From: Alkalibacterium sp046484155
GTDB lineage: Bacteria > Bacillota > Bacilli > Lactobacillales > Carnobacteriaceae_A
DNA: 64,000 nucleotides
Reading direction: 5' to 3'
NCBI RefSeq assembly: GCF_046484155.1
Contig: NZ_JAWOBT010000036.1
Span: 1 to 64,000, forward strand
In this document: in pieces, positions 34,001 through 42,808 of the stretch
How positions within the stretch are numbered: position 1 is the first letter of the stretch
Layout of the letters: every line of letters starts with the position of its first letter
The notes under the pieces: model-generated
Database searches by the model: none
Told to the model about the DNA's origin: nothing
What the model saw: only the letters and a program-made list of their open reading frames with translations
Translations under genes and position numbers: made by a program

Positions 34001-34680
34001 GTGAGAGAACGAAAGAGATCACGGTTAAAGGAGCAACAGATACACGAACGTATACCGTGCCAAGTAATGCACGTATGCGTATCAAAGAAGGAAGCTTCAT
34101 TGAGCGTGGCGATGCCTTTAACGAAGGTTCGATCGATCCCAAACAACTGCTCGCAGTTAGTGATGTTCTTAAATTACAAAACTACTTGCTTAAAGAAGTT
34201 CAATACGCTTACCGTAGTCAAGGGGTAGAAATCGGCGATAAACATATCGAAGTAATGGTTCGCCAGATGCTGCAAAAAGTTCGTGTTCTCGATCCGGGGA
34301 ATACAAACATCTTGCCAGGTAGCTTGATCGATATAGACGACTTTAAACAAGCAAACAAAGAGACGTTATTATCAGGCGGACTTCCTGCCACAGCACGTTC
34401 AGTATTATTAGGTATCACTAAAGCATCACTTGAAACAAACAGTTTCTTATCTGCCGCATCCTTCCAGGAAACAACACGTATCCTGACAGATGCTGCGATC
34501 AGAGGGAAAAACGATCCACTCATTGGCTTGAAAGAAAATGTTATTATAGGTAAATCTATTCCGGCTGGAACAGGTATGAAAGTCTATAACGATATGAAGC
34601 CTAAAGAAGTGGGCGTCGTCAGCGAAAACGTTTATAGTATCAATGACGAAAAAACGCAAACAGAAAATACAAAAAAATAA
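31045..34680 (+). CDS. rpoC: DNA-directed RNA polymerase subunit beta'
   Basis: The 1211-residue beta' subunit. The N-terminal zinc site has Cys 60, 62, 75 and 78. The catalytic motif NADFDGDQ (447-454) has the three Asp that bind the active-site magnesium. The bridge helix and trigger loop region reads GARGNISNFTQLAGMRGLM and EPGTQLTMRTFHTGG. A second zinc site has CNAKHGVCKKCYGR. The start is TTG 31045 (IDVNKFESIQIGLASPDKIRSW), a few bases behind GGGAGGT, matching the TTG start in Bacillus. Length is normal. Confidence 0.98.
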   Translation: MIDVNKFESIQIGLASPDKIRSWSYGEVKKPETINYRTLKPERDGLFCERIFGPSKDYECACGKYKRVHYKGIVCDRCGVEVTKSKVRRERMGHLELAAPVTHIWYFKGIPSRMGLILDMSPRALEEIIYFASYVVIDPGDTPLERKQLMTEREYRERRAQYGKSFQADIGAEAIKSLLNNVDLIEEAKELKELLQTASGQKRTRAIRRLDILEAFRNSGNDPSWMVMDVVPIIPPEIRPMVQLEGGRFATSDLNDLYRRVINRNNRLKRLLDLSAPHIIVQNEKRMLQEAVDALVDNGRRGRAVTGPGNRPLKSLSHMLKGKQGRFRQNLLGKRVDYSGRSVIVVGPTLKMYQCGLPKEMAIELFKPFVMRELVVREIANNIKNAKRKVERMDDDVWAVLQDVIREHPVLLNRAPTLHRLGIQAFEPILVEGKAIRLHPLVCEAYNADFDGDQMAVHVPLSDEAQAEARILMLGAQNILNPKDGKPVVTPSQDMVLGNYYLTMEVDGKIGEGMVLSSVAEAVQAYQTGYVHLHTRVAVHASSLPDKPFTDEQKEQFLITTVGKLIFNEIMPKEFAYLNEPTMENLEVKTPDKYFVPYGTDIRKHISEMPLVEPFKKKNLSNIIAEVFKKFQVTETSKMLDKMKNLGYKYSTKSGITVGISDISHLEEKEEILEKAHKQVERINASHRRGLITEEERYTSIIEVWTKTKDTIQAHLMTTLDNHNNIFMMSDSGARGNISNFTQLAGMRGLMAAPSGRIMELPITSNFREGLSVLEMFISTHGARKGMTDTALKTADSGYLTRRLVDVAQDVIIRNEDCGTKRGLVVEAIRDGNEIIEPLEERISGRHARKTVLHPKTGEVMVSENDLITEGLSRAIVEAGIEQVTIRSAFTCNAKHGVCKKCYGRNLATGRTVEVGEAVGTIAAQSIGEPGTQLTMRTFHTGGVAGDDITQGLPRVQEIFEARHPKGQAVITEVTGEIISIDEKQGERTKEITVKGATDTRTYTVPSNARMRIKEGSFIERGDAFNEGSIDPKQLLAVSDVLKLQNYLLKEVQYAYRSQGVEIGDKHIEVMVRQMLQKVRVLDPGNTNILPGSLIDIDDFKQANKETLLSGGLPATARSVLLGITKASLETNSFLSAASFQETTRILTDAAIRGKNDPLIGLKENVIIGKSIPAGTGMKVYNDMKPKEVGVVSENVYSINDEKTQTENTKK

Positions 34681-34689
34681 AACGTAATT

Positions 34690-34731
34690 AGGAGATAGAG
34701 CAGTCAGCGCTGCTCTGTCACTCCTTTTTTT
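34690..34731 (+). terminator. Intrinsic terminator after rpoC
   Basis: AGGAG-AT-AGAGCAG and CTGCTCT-GTCA-CTCCT stem (small internal loop) followed by seven T. Confidence 0.88.
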
Positions 34732-34750
34732 GAAATAATAATAGAAGCTA

Positions 34751-34779
34751 TTGACACTCTGATTTACACGTGATATTAT
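34751..34779 (+). promoter_or_regulatory. Promoter of the str operon
   Basis: A perfect TTGACA (34751-34756) and TATTAT (34774-34779) are 17 bp apart, 240 bp before rpsL. The leader in between (34786-35019) has short inverted repeats such as ACCATA-TATTA-TGGT and no gene. Confidence 0.85.
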
Positions 34780-35019
34780 GTTATATGTGCTTTTGTGTAG
34801 AGATTCCTGCTCTAGATTCGTCTAGCTCGTAAGAGTTAACAGCCGTTCTGACTGGGGCGCAAGAGCAACATATAACCATATATTATGGTAGTGTTTATGA
34901 AAGTTAATTGAACCGCATATGATGCGATTATTCTTTTTTGCTTTTAAATGAACCGCCTGGTAGTGTGGGTCTAGAAACAAAAATTGAAAGTCAGTACTAA
35001 TGAAGGGAGGAAACATGAA

Positions 35020-35430
35020 ATGCCTACAATGAATCAATTGATCCGTAAACCTCGTAAAGCAAAAGCAAAAAAATCCGAAGCACCAGCTATGAATAGAGGG
35101 TATAACACCCAAAAACGTAAACAAACAATGGTATATTCTCCACAAAAACGTGGTGTTTGTACACGTGTTGGAACAATGACTCCTAAAAAACCTAACTCAG
35201 CGTTACGTAAATATGCACGTGTTCGTTTATCTAACATGATGGAAGTTACTGCATATATCCCGGGTGAAGGACACAACTTACAAGAACACAGCGTGGTACT
35301 TATCCGTGGAGGTAAAGTAAAAGACCTACCGGGTGTACGTTATCACGTCATTCGTGGTGCTCTTGACACTGCTGGAGTATCCGACCGTAAACAAAGCCGT
35401 TCTAAATACGGTACAAAACGAGCAAAATAA
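35020..35430 (+). CDS. rpsL: 30S ribosomal protein S12
   Basis: A 136-residue decoding-centre protein. It starts MPTMNQLIRKPRK and carries PKKPNSALRKYARV, with the lysine where streptomycin-resistance changes arise still Lys (TPKKPNSALRK), plus EGHNLQEHSVVLIRGGKVKDLPGVRYH. The ATG at 35020 is nine bases behind GAAGGGAGG; an in-frame extension to 34984 is rejected because it contains that site. It is the first gene of str (rpsL-rpsG-fusA-tuf). Confidence 0.98.
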   Translation: MPTMNQLIRKPRKAKAKKSEAPAMNRGYNTQKRKQTMVYSPQKRGVCTRVGTMTPKKPNSALRKYARVRLSNMMEVTAYIPGEGHNLQEHSVVLIRGGKVKDLPGVRYHVIRGALDTAGVSDRKQSRSKYGTKRAK

Positions 35431-35527
35431 TAATAGTGAAGCACAGTTGATCATTAAGCTGACATTCACTGGTACAAAAATTAATTAAAAATTATAAAAA
35501 TATAATCTCTCGAAAGGAGGAATTTGA

Positions 35528-35998
35528 ATGCCTCGTAAAGGTCCTGTTGCAAAACGTGATGTATTGCCAGATCCAATGTACAATAGTAAATTGGTATCTC
35601 GTTTAATCAACCGCTTGATGGTTGATGGTAAACGTGGGAAAGCATCCACGATTTTGTATGAAGCATTTGATCAAATTAAAGAAACAACCGGTAATGATCC
35701 AATTGAAGTGTATGAACAAGCACTAAAAAATATCATGCCCGTATTAGAAGTTAAAGCACGTCGTGTAGGAGGTTCTAACTACCAAGTGCCCGTAGAAGTA
35801 CGTCCAGATCGTCGTACAACTTTAGCATTACGTTGGTTAGTTAACTATGCACGTCTCCGTGGTGAAAAAACGATGGTCGAGCGCTTAGCTAAAGAAATCA
35901 TGGATGCAGCAAACAACACTGGTGCTGCTGTCCGTAAGCGTGAAGAAATCCACCGTATGGCAGAAGCGAACAAAGCGTTTGCTCACTACCGTTGGTAA
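35528..35998 (+). CDS. rpsG: 30S ribosomal protein S7
   Basis: A 156-residue primary 16S rRNA-binding protein that organises the 3' head of the 30S subunit and contacts E-site tRNA. It starts MPRKGPVAKRDVLPDPMYNS, contains MPVLEVKARRVGGSNYQVPVEV (in two parts: ENIM-like helix, then RRVGGSNYQVPVEV) and ends REEIHRMAEANKAFAHYRW. AAAGGAGG precedes the ATG. It lies 97 bp after rpsL and is followed by a perfect hairpin before fusA. Confidence 0.98.
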   Translation: MPRKGPVAKRDVLPDPMYNSKLVSRLINRLMVDGKRGKASTILYEAFDQIKETTGNDPIEVYEQALKNIMPVLEVKARRVGGSNYQVPVEVRPDRRTTLALRWLVNYARLRGEKTMVERLAKEIMDAANNTGAAVRKREEIHRMAEANKAFAHYRW

Positions 35999-36009
35999 GA
36001 TAATCATTT

Positions 36010-36036
36010 CTGGATTTCTATTTGATAGAAATCCAG
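36010..36036 (+). other. Hairpin between rpsG and fusA
   Basis: Perfect 12-bp stem CTGGATTTCTAT / ATAGAAATCCAG with a TTG loop. No T-run follows directly (TTAAAG), so it is not a classic terminator; it may be a processing or mRNA-stability element that sets the ratio of S7 to EF-G. Confidence 0.7.
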
Positions 36037-36115
36037 TTAAAGATTATTATTCTGACACTATTTCCGGCTTCATTAAGCATGAAGCAAATTTTATTTAAGA
36101 GAGGTGTAATGATTA

Positions 36116-38203
36116 GTGGCCAATAGAAAATTTCCTCTACAACAAACACGTAATATTGGAATCATGGCGCATATCGATGCTGGTAAAACAACAACGACTG
36201 AGCGTATCCTTTATTACACTGGCCGAATCCACAAAATTGGTGAAACTCACGAAGGTGCGTCACAAATGGACTGGATGGCACAAGAGCAAGAACGTGGTAT
36301 TACAATCACATCGGCTGCTACAACAGCTCAATGGCATAACCACCGTGTAAACATTATCGATACTCCGGGACACGTAGACTTCACAGTTGAAGTTGAACGT
36401 TCACTCCGTGTATTAGATGGAGCGGTAGCTGTACTAGATGCACAGTCTGGTGTTGAACCACAAACAGAAACAGTATGGCGTCAAGCAACAACTTATGGCG
36501 TACCCCGTATTGTTTTCGTAAACAAAATGGATAAAATCGGTGCGAACTTCTTGTATTCAAACGAAACACTGCATGATCGTTTACAAGCCAATGCTCATCC
36601 GATCCAATTACCAATTGGTGCTGAAGATGATTTCAAAGGTATTATCGACTTAGTTGAAATGAAAGCTTTCATGTATTCAAACGATTTGGGAACTGAAATT
36701 GAAGAAATTGAAATTCCTGAAGATCACAAAGAATTAGCTGATGAATGGCACACTAAATTAATTGAAGGCGTTGCTGAAATGGACGAAGAGTTCATGATGC
36801 GATATCTTGAAGGAGAAGAAATCTCTGTTAAACAATTAAAAGAAGGAATCCGAAAAGCAACGTTGACGGTAGAATTTTACCCTGTACTTGTCGGTTCTGC
36901 TTTTAAAAACAAAGGTGTTCAATTACTTCTTGATGCAGTCGTCGATTACTTGCCATCACCATTAGATGTTCGTGCCATTGTTGGGCATAAACAAAGAGAT
37001 CCAGAAGCTGAAGTTAAAATTCAAGCGGGCGATGATCAACCATTCGCTGCTTTAGCCTTTAAAGTTATGACAGACCCTTATGTCGGTCGTTTAACTTTCT
37101 TCCGTGTTTACTCAGGTAAATTGGAATCAGGTTCATATATCTTGAATGCAACTAAAGATTCTCGTGAACGTGTTGGACGTATTTTACAAATGCACGCGAA
37201 CTCTCGTCAAGAGATTCCAGAAGTATTTTCTGGTGACATCGCTGCTGCAGTTGGATTAAAAGATACTTCAACTGGTGATACTTTATGTGATTTAGAACAT
37301 CCAGTTATTTTAGAATCTATGGTATTCCCTGAGCCCGTTATTCAAGTGGCTATCGAACCTAAATCTAAAGCTGACCAGGATAAAATGGGAATGGCTCTCC
37401 AAAAACTAGCTGAAGAAGATCCTACTTTCCGTGCTGAAACAGATCAGGAAACAGGTGAAGTAATCATCGCTGGTATGGGTGAGTTACACTTAGACATTAT
37501 CGTTGACCGCATGAAACGTGAATTCAAAGTAGAAGCTAACGTGGGTGCACCACAAGTTTCTTACCGTGAAACATTCACTAAACAAGTTGAGTCCGAAGGT
37601 AAATTCGTTCGTCAATCTGGTGGTAAAGGTCAATACGGTCACGTATGGATCGAATTCACTCCAGGTGAAGAAGGTTCAGGCTTTGAATTTGAAGATGCTG
37701 TTGTTGGTGGGGTTGTTCCTCGTGAATATATCCCAGCAGTTAAAGCTGGTTTAGAAGCGTCACTTGCCAATGGTGTCTTAGCGGGCTATCCATTAGTTGA
37801 CTTTAAAGCTAAGCTTTATGACGGTTCTTACCACGATGTCGACTCAAATGAGACTGCATTTAAAGTAGCTGCGTCATTAGCACTTAAAAATGCTGCTAAA
37901 AAGGCTGGCGCTGTTATCCTTGAACCTGTCATGGCTGTTGAAGTTACAGTTCCAGAAGATTACATGGGTGACATCATGGGTCATATCTCAGCACGTCGAG
38001 GAAACATCGAAGGTTCCACTCAACGTGGAAACGCCGTAATCGTTAAAGGATTCATTCCTTTATCTGAAATGTTTGGTTATGCAACCTCATTACGTTCTGC
38101 AACACAAGGTCGTGGAACATTCACAATGCGATTTGACCACTATGCACAAGTGCCTAAGAGTATTGCTGAAGAAATTATCAAGAAAAATGGTGGAGAAGCT
38201 TAA
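36116..38203 (+). CDS. fusA: Elongation factor G
   Basis: A 695-residue translational GTPase that moves tRNAs and mRNA after peptide-bond formation and helps recycle ribosomes. GTPase motifs are AHIDAGKT (18-25), DTPGH (82-86) and NKMD (136-139). Domains II-V follow, with RQSGGKGQYGHV in domain IV and GYATSLRSATQGRGTFTM in domain V. The start is GTG 36116, with AAGAGAGGTG upstream. Length matches the family. Confidence 0.98.
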   Translation: MANRKFPLQQTRNIGIMAHIDAGKTTTTERILYYTGRIHKIGETHEGASQMDWMAQEQERGITITSAATTAQWHNHRVNIIDTPGHVDFTVEVERSLRVLDGAVAVLDAQSGVEPQTETVWRQATTYGVPRIVFVNKMDKIGANFLYSNETLHDRLQANAHPIQLPIGAEDDFKGIIDLVEMKAFMYSNDLGTEIEEIEIPEDHKELADEWHTKLIEGVAEMDEEFMMRYLEGEEISVKQLKEGIRKATLTVEFYPVLVGSAFKNKGVQLLLDAVVDYLPSPLDVRAIVGHKQRDPEAEVKIQAGDDQPFAALAFKVMTDPYVGRLTFFRVYSGKLESGSYILNATKDSRERVGRILQMHANSRQEIPEVFSGDIAAAVGLKDTSTGDTLCDLEHPVILESMVFPEPVIQVAIEPKSKADQDKMGMALQKLAEEDPTFRAETDQETGEVIIAGMGELHLDIIVDRMKREFKVEANVGAPQVSYRETFTKQVESEGKFVRQSGGKGQYGHVWIEFTPGEEGSGFEFEDAVVGGVVPREYIPAVKAGLEASLANGVLAGYPLVDFKAKLYDGSYHDVDSNETAFKVAASLALKNAAKKAGAVILEPVMAVEVTVPEDYMGDIMGHISARRGNIEGSTQRGNAVIVKGFIPLSEMFGYATSLRSATQGRGTFTMRFDHYAQVPKSIAEEIIKKNGGEA

Positions 38204-38224
38204 TTCAGGGTCAAACCTGAAGCT

Positions 38225-38263
38225 ACACTCAAACACCCCTTATGGGATAAAGAATTTGAGTGT
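38225..38263 (+). other. Hairpin after fusA
   Basis: ACACTCAAA (38225-38233) pairs with TTTGAGTGTG (38254-38263), with an inner TTAT/ATAA. It is followed by CTCTCTC rather than a T-run. It probably separates the rpsL-rpsG-fusA message from tuf, which has its own promoter just downstream. A second hairpin AACAGAAAAA/TTTTTCTGTT lies in the tuf leader at about 38325-38346. Confidence 0.6.
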
Positions 38264-38279
38264 GTGCTCTCTCTAATTA

Positions 38280-38308
38280 TTGATAATATAATGTGTAATC
38301 GGTATAAT
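38280..38308 (+). promoter_or_regulatory. Promoter of tuf
   Basis: TTGATA (38280-38285) and a perfect TATAAT (38303-38308), spacer 17 bp. It gives tuf an independent strong promoter. Confidence 0.88.
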
Positions 38309-38384
38309 ATATTAGAAAAATAGGAACAGAAAAATCTTTTTCTGTTTTAAAAAAGAACAGAACCCTAAGGAGGAAATGTTTAAA

Positions 38385-39569
38385 ATGGCAAAACAAAAAT
38401 TTGACCGCACAAAAGAACACATGAACATTGGAACTATCGGACACGTCGACCATGGTAAAACAACATTAACAGCTGCTATCACTACTGTATTGGCTAAGAA
38501 AGGTTATGCAGAAGCAACAGCATACGACAGCATTGACGGAGCTAAAGAAGAAAAAGAACGTGGAATTACAATTAACACTTCCCACGTTGAGTATGAAACA
38601 GATACTCGTCACTATGCCCACGTTGACTGCCCAGGTCACGCGGATTACGTTAAAAACATGATCACTGGTGCTGCACAAATGGACGGAGCTATCTTAGTAG
38701 TTTCTGCTGCTGATGGTCCTATGCCACAAACACGTGAGCACATCTTATTATCTCGTCAAGTTGGCGTACCTTACATCGTTGTTTTCTTAAACAAAGTTGA
38801 CATGGTAGACGACGACGAATTACTAGAATTAGTTGAAATGGAAGTTCGTGACTTATTAACAGAATACGATTTCCCAGGCGACGACATTCCTGTAATCGCT
38901 GGATCAGCTTTAAAAGCTTTAGAAGGCGACGAAGCATACCAAGAAAAAATTACAGAACTTATGGAAGCAATCGACACTTATATCCCTGCTCCTGAACGTC
39001 ATTCTGATCGACCATTCATGATGCCAGTTGAGGACGTATTCTCAATTACTGGTCGTGGAACGGTTGCTACAGGCCGTGTTGAGTCTGGTAAAGTTTCTGT
39101 TGGTGACGAAGTTGAAGTTATCGGTATCAAAGATACTGCTAAAACAACTGTTACTGGTGTAGAAATGTTCCGTAAATTATTAGACTACGCTGAAGCTGGC
39201 GACAACATCGGCGCATTATTACGTGGTATGTCTCGTGATGATGTTGAACGTGGACAAGTATTAGCTAAACCAGGTTCAATTACTCCACATACAAAATTTG
39301 ACGCTGAAGTTTATGTTCTTTCTAAAGAAGAGGGTGGACGTCACACTCCATTCTTCTCAAACTATCGTCCACAATTCTTTTTCCGTACAACTGATGTAAC
39401 TGGTGTTATTGATTTACCAGAAGGTACAGAAATGGTTATGCCTGGCGATAACACAAACATGATCGTTTCATTGATCGCTCCAATCGCTGTTGAAAACGGT
39501 ACTAAATTCACTATTCGTGAAGGCGGACGTACAGTTGGCGCTGGAGTTGTAACAAACATCATCGAATAA
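38385..39569 (+). CDS. tuf: Elongation factor Tu
   Basis: A 394-residue GTPase that delivers aminoacyl-tRNA to the ribosome. Motifs are GHVDHGKT (19-26), DCPGH (81-85) and NKVD (136-139). RGITINTSHVEYET contains the switch I threonine, and the C-terminal domain has PQFFFRTTDVTG. Codon use is strongly biased, as expected for a very highly expressed gene. The ATG at 38385 (MAKQKFDRTKEH) is chosen; an in-frame ATG nine bases earlier is almost on top of the AAGGAGG site. A terminator follows. Confidence 0.98.
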   Translation: MAKQKFDRTKEHMNIGTIGHVDHGKTTLTAAITTVLAKKGYAEATAYDSIDGAKEEKERGITINTSHVEYETDTRHYAHVDCPGHADYVKNMITGAAQMDGAILVVSAADGPMPQTREHILLSRQVGVPYIVVFLNKVDMVDDDELLELVEMEVRDLLTEYDFPGDDIPVIAGSALKALEGDEAYQEKITELMEAIDTYIPAPERHSDRPFMMPVEDVFSITGRGTVATGRVESGKVSVGDEVEVIGIKDTAKTTVTGVEMFRKLLDYAEAGDNIGALLRGMSRDDVERGQVLAKPGSITPHTKFDAEVYVLSKEEGGRHTPFFSNYRPQFFFRTTDVTGVIDLPEGTEMVMPGDNTNMIVSLIAPIAVENGTKFTIREGGRTVGAGVVTNIIE

Positions 39570-39599
39570 TTTCGATTTTGCTTGAACAATTCAAACTCG

Positions 39600-39636
39600 A
39601 AGCACTTGGAAGTTTTCTTCCAAGTGCTTTTTTTTG
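39600..39636 (+). terminator. Intrinsic terminator after tuf
   Basis: Perfect 12-bp stem AGCACTTGGAAG / CTTCCAAGTGCT with TTTT loop and a long T-run. Confidence 0.95.
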
Positions 39637-40316
39637 TCTTTGAAAAGAGGAAACTGACCGCACGCGGTCAGTTTCCTTAATCTTTGAAAGTTGAGTAACG
39701 GTCATGCTCGCCGTTGGGGTGATTACTGCCGTTACATAGAGCGAGGTTGAAGCTGATGATTAATGTAGCGCCCACTCAGTCCCTGGAATACCCGAGTAGT
39801 CAGTATGGTGTTTTTAAGTGTCCACTCACTGAACAACACCATATGACTGGATAGTAAGGTCACCCACTAGTGAATACTCATCCCTAAGCGTTGCTTGAGT
39901 TGGAGCTATCGAACCTCATTAGCACCCAGTCAACGAGCAGATTTTTTTAAGTAGTAAGTATAAGCGGCCTCGAGCGCCCACTCAGTGAACAGCATCCTGT
40001 GAGTGGTTAGTAAAGAGCACTTCCAGTGACCGCTCAAAATTCAGTGCCCTACGAGCGATCACTTAAAGGTAACCGAAGTTCCAACTCATTAATTTGAATT
40101 CGACCGGTATTCACTTAATATTTTCAAAGTGACAGCTCAAACAATGAGGGATTACCAGCGGTCACTTACTTCTTTTAAACGTAATCAGGAATGAAAAGCT
40201 TTCGATTTCCAAATCGAAAGCCACGATATTTATAAATTTTCCACTAAATCAATTATAAATATCTTTAAAAACAAGTCATTTCCCTCTTGTCTACAGGTAT
40301 TGAAGTTGAAGGGATC
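39637..40316. repeat. Repeat-rich noncoding region behind tuf
   Basis: About 680 bp without a credible gene. It contains a 12-bp perfect hairpin GGAAACTGACCG / CGGTCAGTTTCC (39649-39676), two degenerate 53-bp direct repeats (39820-39872 and 39976-40028, 37 of 53 bases equal by eye), an exact 13-mer GCGCCCACTCAGT at 39768 and 39974, an 11-bp hairpin GCTTTCGATTT / AAATCGAAAGC (40198-40221) and an 11-bp inverted repeat GATATTTATAA / TTATAAATATC (40225-40263). It lies between the tuf terminator and the terminator of the minus-strand operon, so it is between two converging transcripts. Confidence 0.7.
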
Positions 40317-40366
40317 AGAAAAACCGAGAAGCCCTGTCATTTCTTGCAGGTCTTCTCGGTTTTTCT
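40317..40366 (-). terminator. Terminator of the moxR-DUF58-transglutaminase operon
   Basis: Arms AGAAAAACCGAGAAG and CTTCTCGGTTTTTCT with an inner CCTG/CAGG pair. A-run and T-run on the two sides would let it work in both directions. Confidence 0.88.
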
Positions 40367-40408
40367 AGTCGATATCAAGTCTGTTTATATCTGTTTTTCG
40401 ACCGAGTG

Positions 40409-42808
40409 CTATCTTGTTTTATAGTAAGAGCGAGAAGACTTGCCCTGGATACGCGGGAGATCAGGATACAATTCCAACATAGCTATCAGCACTTGCTGTT
40501 GTTTTTCTGTCAGCTGGTGCGTTGTTTCTTTCGGTTTATAATAGGCGGCGTCAGCTAGTTCAGTAAACCGATCGAGTGTTTCCGTATGATTGGGTACATA
40601 AGGTTTCCAGTTATTAAAATACATCGGTATTGTTTGTCCGGGAGTGGGCTTTTGTTTTAAATAATAGAGTTTAAGGACAAGGGTAGATGCCTGCCTTGAG
40701 GAGAGGATAGTGTTCCTTATCAGGAGTTTGAACAACCACAATATTGCATGCCAGCGGAAGACCGCAATAAAGCTGCCGGTTATTAGGATGGAAAGGCCAA
40801 GACGATAGCTGAAATCACGCCATTTCAGACGCTTTGCCTGACGTACTTCTTCGGCTGCGGCTTCTTCGGTGGCACTCATAGACTCTTCCCCCGAATCGGA
40901 CAGCTCCTCAGTATCCTCTTCTCTGGTGGCTTCATCCGCAGGCGTATCAGCGTCGTTGACTTCTCCTATCTCAATCACATCTTCACCACTAAATGAATAG
41001 GTCTCACCTCTAATACTAGTAACGGGTTCGGGATTAGTGACAGGGTTGGCAAAAGAGGGGCTCGGCTCAAAGGGGATCCATCCATAACTCGGGAAAAAGA
41101 CTTCCGGCCATGAATGCGCATTTGAATTATCCACGAGGAAATAGTCTTCCTCCTGCTCGTCGATCATGAGACTTCCTGGTGTGAACCCTTTGGCCCAGCG
41201 AGCCGGGATACCTACTGCCCGCAACAACACCGTCATAGCGGTCGAAAAATTATCGCAGTATCCCACTTCTGATTCGAACAAAAAATGGTCTACGTAATCC
41301 CCATTTCCGGGTGTCTGCTCCACATCAAGCAAACTGTAACGATAGCCACTGTCCGCTTTAAGGTAAGTCTCTATTGCTCGAACCATATCGTATTCTGTTT
41401 CCAGTCCTTGTGTAATGTCTTCTGCCAATTCGATCACACGCTCCGGCAGAGAGGAGGGCAGCTGTAATTCTTCTTTAAATAACAGGTTGAAAAATTCATC
41501 ATCATCCAATTCACTAAAAGAATCATCTTTATTTAATTCTCTGTATCTCTCAACTATGGTTTCACGCCAGCCATCATCTTTACGCAAGGTTTCCTCATCG
41601 AAACGGTCAGGAAAACCTTTATCATAGGCAACGGTGTAGTGAGATAAAGCGTCAGATCCACTTTGGATGGCGAAGTAACCGCTCAAGGTATTTAATCTGA
41701 AAGAGTAATCCGCGTCACTCTCCGCTAATTCGATATCAAACCAGCCATATGGATAAGCAAGGTAGGTTAATTCTTTGGACCAATCCAATCTTGCTAGAGA
41801 CGCTCCTTCTGATTCAAGGAGCTCTTCACGTTGATCAGATGCTGCAGGCTCATCTATCCGGATATTGTAAGGTGAATCGACCGATTCAAAATAATCGTCA
41901 TGGTCACTTTTCCAGCCTGATCCGGTATACTCTGTCCGGTGCAGCACTTTCCAGTATTGCGGGCGCGCAGTGTAGGCTCTGAAGACAAGTGAAAAATCCT
42001 GATGTAGCCGACCGCCTAATTCAGTGTCATCCGTACCCATGCCTGTCCGTCGAAAACCGGCCCCGATCGCATTATCATTGATCCAATCAAACAAGCCATT
42101 ATTATCCAGATTTTTTTGATAAGCGTTGGACTTTGTTTCCACCCACTCTTGGGTCGGTCGCAGGTAATTCAAGCTGAAGTAGGCGAGTAGAATTAAAAGC
42201 AAAGTGAATGGGATGGTCAAGAGCGCACTCGTTGCAAAAAGAAGCCAATTAGACTGAGTATTGATCTGGTTGAAAGCAATCAATACAAAGCCAGAACCGA
42301 TGAGTGGAATTAAATAAGTTAAAATACCTTGAGAAGTAAAAGTATGCAGCGTCAATAAATAAACGACGCCCGCAAATAAAGAAGGAAGAGCCAGCTGAAA
42401 ATGAAAAAGCAAGAAAGTTAGGATTGTAATAAGCGAAAACAAAGTGCTTATCGTCAGTAAAACGGGCAATTCGGTCAAACGGGTCGCCAGCAGATCGTTC
42501 CATTGGGTGACGCCGAGAGACCAGATCTCTCGAAGCCACTTCCCGAAATAAAGTGGACCAGCTGCTGAAGGAAAGAGAATATACAGAAAAAAGGAAATCA
42601 GGAATGTTTGGAAGAGGAAATAGAGCCATCCTTTTTTGAAAATGAAAGCAGATAGTTGCGTAACAATGAAAAAAGCAAACAGATGCCACTTACCCGGGAT
42701 CTGGTTAATATCCATGAGTAAATTCAGTATAGGCAGAAGCAAGAAACCATGTAGGGTTCCAATCAACACGTTGCGACTAAGCGTTTGTTTGTTTTTTATG
42801 GTCAGCAC
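40409..42808 (-). CDS. Transglutaminase-like membrane protein (TgpA/YebA type)
   Basis: A 799-residue protein. About six membrane segments lie in residues 10-215, followed by an extracellular part with a transglutaminase-like domain: EVGYCDNFSTAM (Cys518), DNSNAHSWPEVFFP (His565) and GWIPFEPSPSF near 577. An acidic linker (about 605-660) and one more helix (671-695) lead to a cytoplasmic tail. The fold is a papain-like cysteine protease/transglutaminase; the target is unknown. The start is GTG 42808, 11 bases behind GGAGG, 32 bp inside the DUF58 gene. It is the last gene of a moxR-DUF58-transglutaminase operon, a widely conserved trio. Confidence 0.9.
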   Translation of the reverse strand: MLTIKNKQTLSRNVLIGTLHGFLLLPILNLLMDINQIPGKWHLFAFFIVTQLSAFIFKKGWLYFLFQTFLISFFLYILFPSAAGPLYFGKWLREIWSLGVTQWNDLLATRLTELPVLLTISTLFSLITILTFLLFHFQLALPSLFAGVVYLLTLHTFTSQGILTYLIPLIGSGFVLIAFNQINTQSNWLLFATSALLTIPFTLLLILLAYFSLNYLRPTQEWVETKSNAYQKNLDNNGLFDWINDNAIGAGFRRTGMGTDDTELGGRLHQDFSLVFRAYTARPQYWKVLHRTEYTGSGWKSDHDDYFESVDSPYNIRIDEPAASDQREELLESEGASLARLDWSKELTYLAYPYGWFDIELAESDADYSFRLNTLSGYFAIQSGSDALSHYTVAYDKGFPDRFDEETLRKDDGWRETIVERYRELNKDDSFSELDDDEFFNLLFKEELQLPSSLPERVIELAEDITQGLETEYDMVRAIETYLKADSGYRYSLLDVEQTPGNGDYVDHFLFESEVGYCDNFSTAMTVLLRAVGIPARWAKGFTPGSLMIDEQEEDYFLVDNSNAHSWPEVFFPSYGWIPFEPSPSFANPVTNPEPVTSIRGETYSFSGEDVIEIGEVNDADTPADEATREEDTEELSDSGEESMSATEEAAAEEVRQAKRLKWRDFSYRLGLSILITGSFIAVFRWHAILWLFKLLIRNTILSSRQASTLVLKLYYLKQKPTPGQTIPMYFNNWKPYVPNHTETLDRFTELADAAYYKPKETTHQLTEKQQQVLIAMLELYPDLPRIQGKSSRSYYKTR

